A stretch of 64,000 nt of DNA, from assembly GCA_903813345.2 (NCBI GenBank), contig CAIIXF020000011.1:377001-441000 (forward strand). Reading direction: 5' to 3'. The position numbers and the translations under genes are program-made. This DNA is from Owenia fusiformis. Taxonomy: Eukaryota > Annelida > Polychaeta > Sabellida > Oweniidae. Below the pieces are notes generated by a model, which saw nothing but the letters and a program-made list of their open reading frames with translations, did no database searches and had not been told where the DNA came from. Below, one piece after another: positions 60,637 through 64,000 of the stretch (position 1 is its first letter; each line of letters begins with the position of its first letter).

Positions 60637-61033
60637 CACCAAAAAAATAACCAGCGTTCCTATGAAGGACACTTGAAAAATAAAAAATATATACCCGTGC
60701 TGTGCATTGGACAGACACTTCTGTTTGGACTCCCGCAGATCGGGAAAATAGTACACTCTTTTATCTAACTAAATATATTGCTGTTTCTGTCCAAACCGAA
60801 ATTCCGTAAATGGAATAAGTATACACCAAAAAAATAACCAATGTTCCTATGAAGGACACTTGAAAAAATAAAAAATATATACCCGTGCTGTGCATTAATT
60901 GGACAGACACATCTGTTTGGACTCCCGCAGATCGGGAAAATAGTACACTCTTTTATCTAACTAGATATATTGCTGTTTCTGTCCAAACCGAAATTCCGTA
61001 AACGGAATAAGTATACACCAAAAAAATAACCAA
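60637..61033 (-). repeat. Tandem repeat behind the primer-binding side, about 190 bp unit
   Basis: caccaaaaaaataacca starts at 60637, 60824 and 61016. The two full units share gactcccgcagatcgggaaa and gtccaaaccgaaattccgta almost exactly. Confidence 0.8.
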
Positions 61034-61281
61034 TACGCTAAAAAAATATACCTAAGAGCGACCACGCTCAAAGTTGGTAACCCATATACTTGCGATTAAT
61101 GTACACTTAAAATAGCACACCTAACAAAAAAATTAGAGCCGTGATGACAATGAAAGTAATAACCAGTGTTTCAGCGATCAAAGCAAATTAATGGAAATAG
61201 AATGCCCAAGTACGTAGTTACATGGAAGTAACCAATAAATGCAATAAATTACATTTAAATCCTGCCGACTGCGCCAAATTA

Positions 61282-62238
61282 TGTAACGACCCAAGGTGTT
61301 GTGTTGGGGGTTGTGCAGTTTCGTGGGGGTTGATTTGATAATAAAGGTCAAACAAAACATTTAGGTTTGAGGTCAACAATAATCAGCATTACTATATTGT
61401 TTAATTATAAGTCATAAGGTACATGAACACGTTACAAAACAACAAGAAATGCATACAAGTACAACTCCTGTAGCCTCAATACTAATTAAATCTAAGTACA
61501 ATACCTGGACTGATAGCTTACAATTATCTCACACAATAATGTCAAAGAAATCATGTGTTCAAAGTACCTGTAAATAATGCATTGATAACTCACCCCAAAA
61601 CAACCAAGTGCCTGCGACTTAAGTAAATATCCAAGATGGTGACAAATATATATCCGACTAATTGATAAACTGAACTCCTTAATTGATTCCTTAATTGATT
61701 CCTAGTCCAAATATCCACAAAGACTGTACGAGAGCTGAAGACCTTTACCCAAGCGAGCCAGGAGCGAGACTGAGGTCCTGAGGGTGAACATTTACTTATA
61801 TACCCCTGAGACCCCAAGTGCAGCTTGTACAGAGGGACCAAGACACTGAAGCCACTGATTGGTTAAATTGAACACTAAAAGACATCCCTAAAACTGACCA
61901 TGACAAATTATGGGCCAATGATTGGTTAAGTGACTGAAACAAATGTTAGAATGTAACTTGTACTGAGAATATTCCATAGTAAAAGACTGCTTGCACCAAA
62001 ACTCAAGTGGACTGAACATGACCAGACTTTGAAGTGATTGGTTGAAAGATACAATGGAAGTGTGCCTCCTGTCTAAAGACCACCAGCCTCTATGAAACCA
62101 AGAACTAAGACTAGATACTGATACATGATTGGTTTACAAATGACTATTAAGTCTGACCACTATATGAAGACCTTCAGCCTTTATGTAAATGCAGAGATAA
62201 CTGAGAAATTATACATCCTAAGACCCAAATCCGTTACA
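61282..62238 (-). repeat. Long terminal repeat (5' LTR in element orientation)
   Basis: 957 bp copy matching 54858-55814. In minus-strand sense it is followed by the primer-binding-like site. Confidence 0.88.
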
Positions 62239-62601
62239 CTGACATCTATTTATTTAAACGCACAGAGTTTGTGGGGGTAATTCCAAACACTAGCATGGGG
62301 GTAATTCCGAACACCTAAATCATCATAATTGATTAATTTATTGTAAGATTGTTGGTATACATCATTATATTGTATCTTTCAGGCTATAAATATTATGTAG
62401 AGGTAGTAGAGGTACTATTATTCAATTCAATGATCTGCTTGCCATTATTTGGAACCCGTTCGTGTTTACCCCCCTGTTTGGATTTGGACGTATTGACTCT
62501 AAAGTAGGCCTATCAAAATCAATGACATTATTATGATATATAGGTCTGCTGATATAGGTCTTATAAGACTCTGCATGATCTGAAGTCGAAAACCTATACA
62601 T

Positions 62602-63133
62602 TCACACCCGAATAGCCTGACAACGGTATAGTCAGATACCGTTGTCACAAATGGTGGACATACAGTGTTACCATGGCTTCAATTAGATTTTCATGAACTG
62701 TATGCTTAAAAGAGCACCTAGACAATTTATTTGGAACAACGATCAATCAAAGTGTCTTTATACTCATTGTACAGTTATTAATGTTCTACCATCGAATTAA
62801 TGTCTTTAATTAACCGAACAAAATTAGATGCGGGACAACGGACACTGTATTACCACATGCCGTTGTCTTTGTAAATTATTTCAAATTCAGATTCCATTGT
62901 CATTGACGATATCGAAATCGCTATATTGTGGAGATTCATGACCCAATTTGATCGAAATTTGGATTTCATATGATACTTCATCACAAGAGCTTAATACTGT
63001 ACATGCACAGAATTAGCAACAATAAAATCCCATGAAATTAGGACCAAGTAATTAAGAGTTGAAGCGACGGTTATGTCCGCCATTTGTGACAACGGTATCT
63101 GGCTTTACCGTTGTCAGGTTATTCCGGTGTGAC
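62602..63133. mobile_element. Foldback element with arms built of smaller hairpins
   Basis: The arms of about 62 bp (tcacacccgaatagcctgac at the left, gtcaggttattccggtgtga at the right) each contain tgacaacggta facing taccgttgtca. The interior has another gacaacgg/ccgttgtc pair. No ORF. Confidence 0.75.
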
Positions 63134-63757
63134 ATTAGTACTTTGGTTGTGATTGATGGATTGATCTTCTAGCACCATGTAAACATGGTCCTACGCTGCT
63201 CATGAAATCCTATTTGTTTTCTTGATCTTTACGCTACCTCTGATGGATGATTGCAATTCTTCAACTGAAATATAATCAACATACCTTTATTGATCTTTGT
63301 ATGTAATTACTATATGTCAATCAACATCAGCCTTTATTTAATCTTTTTTTGGAGCCAGTTAGAGCATTTTTGGCACAGCATTTTATGACGTTGCCATATT
63401 CTGCTGTCTTGTAGTCATGTCAAGGTAATGTTGAGTATACAAAATCAAAAAAGGCAGCAATTTTTCTACTAAAGAATTTGAATCGCATGTTTTGGCCTTA
63501 TTACTTGATAAAAAATTTCAAAACAGACAAGAAGTGATCAATATATTGGTTCAAGTCCTTTTGATTGCCATTTTAAATTTACAACCAGTGGCCCACCCTG
63601 TAGTTATAATTTAACTTTTGAACAAGGCACACAGATGCATCTGTGAGGACTTTATAATCTGAAATTTTTAAAACTTTAGCTCTGAAGTATGAAAGACAAA
63701 ACTCCAGGGGCTGTGAATTGATACGATCTTGGGATTGATCCAGATAAACTTGGTCAT

Positions 63758-64000
63758 GGGCAATGATGCATTGTTGGATTTATCATGGAATATACTCTAA
63801 CATTGGTTATTCCAAACATTGGTTATTCTTGGGCAATGATGCATTGTTGGATTTATCATGGAATATATTCTAACATTGGTTATTCCAAACATTGGTTATT
63901 CATGGGCAATGATGCATTGTTGGATTTATTATGGAATATATTCTAACATTGGTTATTCCAAACATTGGTTATTCATGGGCAATGATGCATTGTTGGATTT
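63758..64000 (+). repeat. 73-bp tandem repeat running off the window end
   Basis: gggcaatgatgcattgttgg starts at 63758, 63831, 63904 and 63977, period 73, with very few differences between units. The array continues past the window. Confidence 0.85.

Larger units (their letters stand above)
54858..62238 (-). mobile_element. Non-coding LTR retrotransposon (LARD-like), 7381 bp
   Basis: Two 957-bp direct repeats (54858-55814 and 61282-62238) start TG and end CA and are nearly identical (one difference noted, 55460 against 61884). The flanks are CTGA on both sides (54854-54857, 62239-62242). On the minus strand a primer-binding-like tggcgcagtcggcagg follows the LTR at about 61275-61260, and a purine tract ggtggggggtgg precedes the other LTR at 55816-55828. 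This sets the orientation. The 5.4 kb interior shows no gag, protease, reverse transcriptase or integrase, so it must depend on another element. Confidence 0.88.
54465..62510. mobile_element. Older TIR element split by the LTR retrotransposon
   Basis: tagagtcagtacgtctattt at about 54470 is matched by the reverse complement of 62470-62505 (tagagtcaatacgtccaaat). Both sides then carry repeats of gggggtaattccgaacac (54654-54733 and 62266-62312). Removing the LTR element leaves about 660 bp of inverted-repeat element. Confidence 0.6.

Noticed and set aside
54465-62510. Endogenous retrovirus with coding genes
   Set aside because: LTRs are clear, but no gag, pol or env could be read in the interior on either strand.
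1-64000. tRNA or rRNA genes
   Set aside because: No cloverleaf with A and B boxes or rRNA core sequence was recognised by eye; a covariance-model scan could still find one.

Overview
The window is animal nuclear DNA. Genes are split into many short exons with GT-AG introns (one GC-AG), the DNA between them is AT-rich, and transposon-derived repeats are dense. One gene encodes a secreted chitin-binding plus laminin-G protein of the Pif/BMSP shell-matrix type. This points to a lophotrochozoan, most likely a mollusc; the species cannot be fixed from the sequence.

Four multi-exon genes were assembled exon by exon, checking splice phases. (1) 2840-7523, +: an SLC18-type vesicular amine transporter homologue, 11 exons, 571 aa. 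(2) 10882-18063, +: a secreted Pif-like protein with a signal peptide, one clear and one divergent chitin-binding domain, a LamG-like domain and a Pro/Leu tail, 10 exons; one exon junction does not keep phase. (3) 18808-46296, -: a secreted choice-of-anchor-B family protein, 12 exons, about 519 aa, containing a 19.6 kb intron. (4) 48552-54190, -: the CMSS1 ribosome-biogenesis factor, 6 exons, 287 aa. Genes 2 and 3 converge with about 0.75 kb between stop codons. Genes 4 and 3 lie in tandem on the minus strand. No functional link between the four genes is evident.

The rest is mostly mobile DNA. A 7.4 kb LTR element (54858-62238) has 957-bp LTRs, a target duplication and no coding capacity, and sits inside an older inverted-repeat element. 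The giant intron of gene 3 holds a Harbinger element with a HARBI1-like fragment, a tandem array interrupted by a TGTCACCACC-ended element that is itself interrupted by a MITE, and several foldback elements. It is flanked near both ends by inverted copies of one repeat. A hAT-type MITE with a perfect 8-bp target duplication lies in a CMSS1 intron.

The most unusual signal is recurrent duplication of the 3' end of a coding exon together with its 5' splice site. In gene 1, exon 1 and its GC donor are duplicated 104 bp downstream. In gene 2, the end of exon 4 plus its donor became an 11-copy, about 55-bp minisatellite. In gene 3, an 18-bp minisatellite starts exactly at a donor and repeats it in frame. 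Gene 3 also has a degenerate duplication of its last codons and stop. These arrays are rows of decoy 5' splice sites beside real ones.
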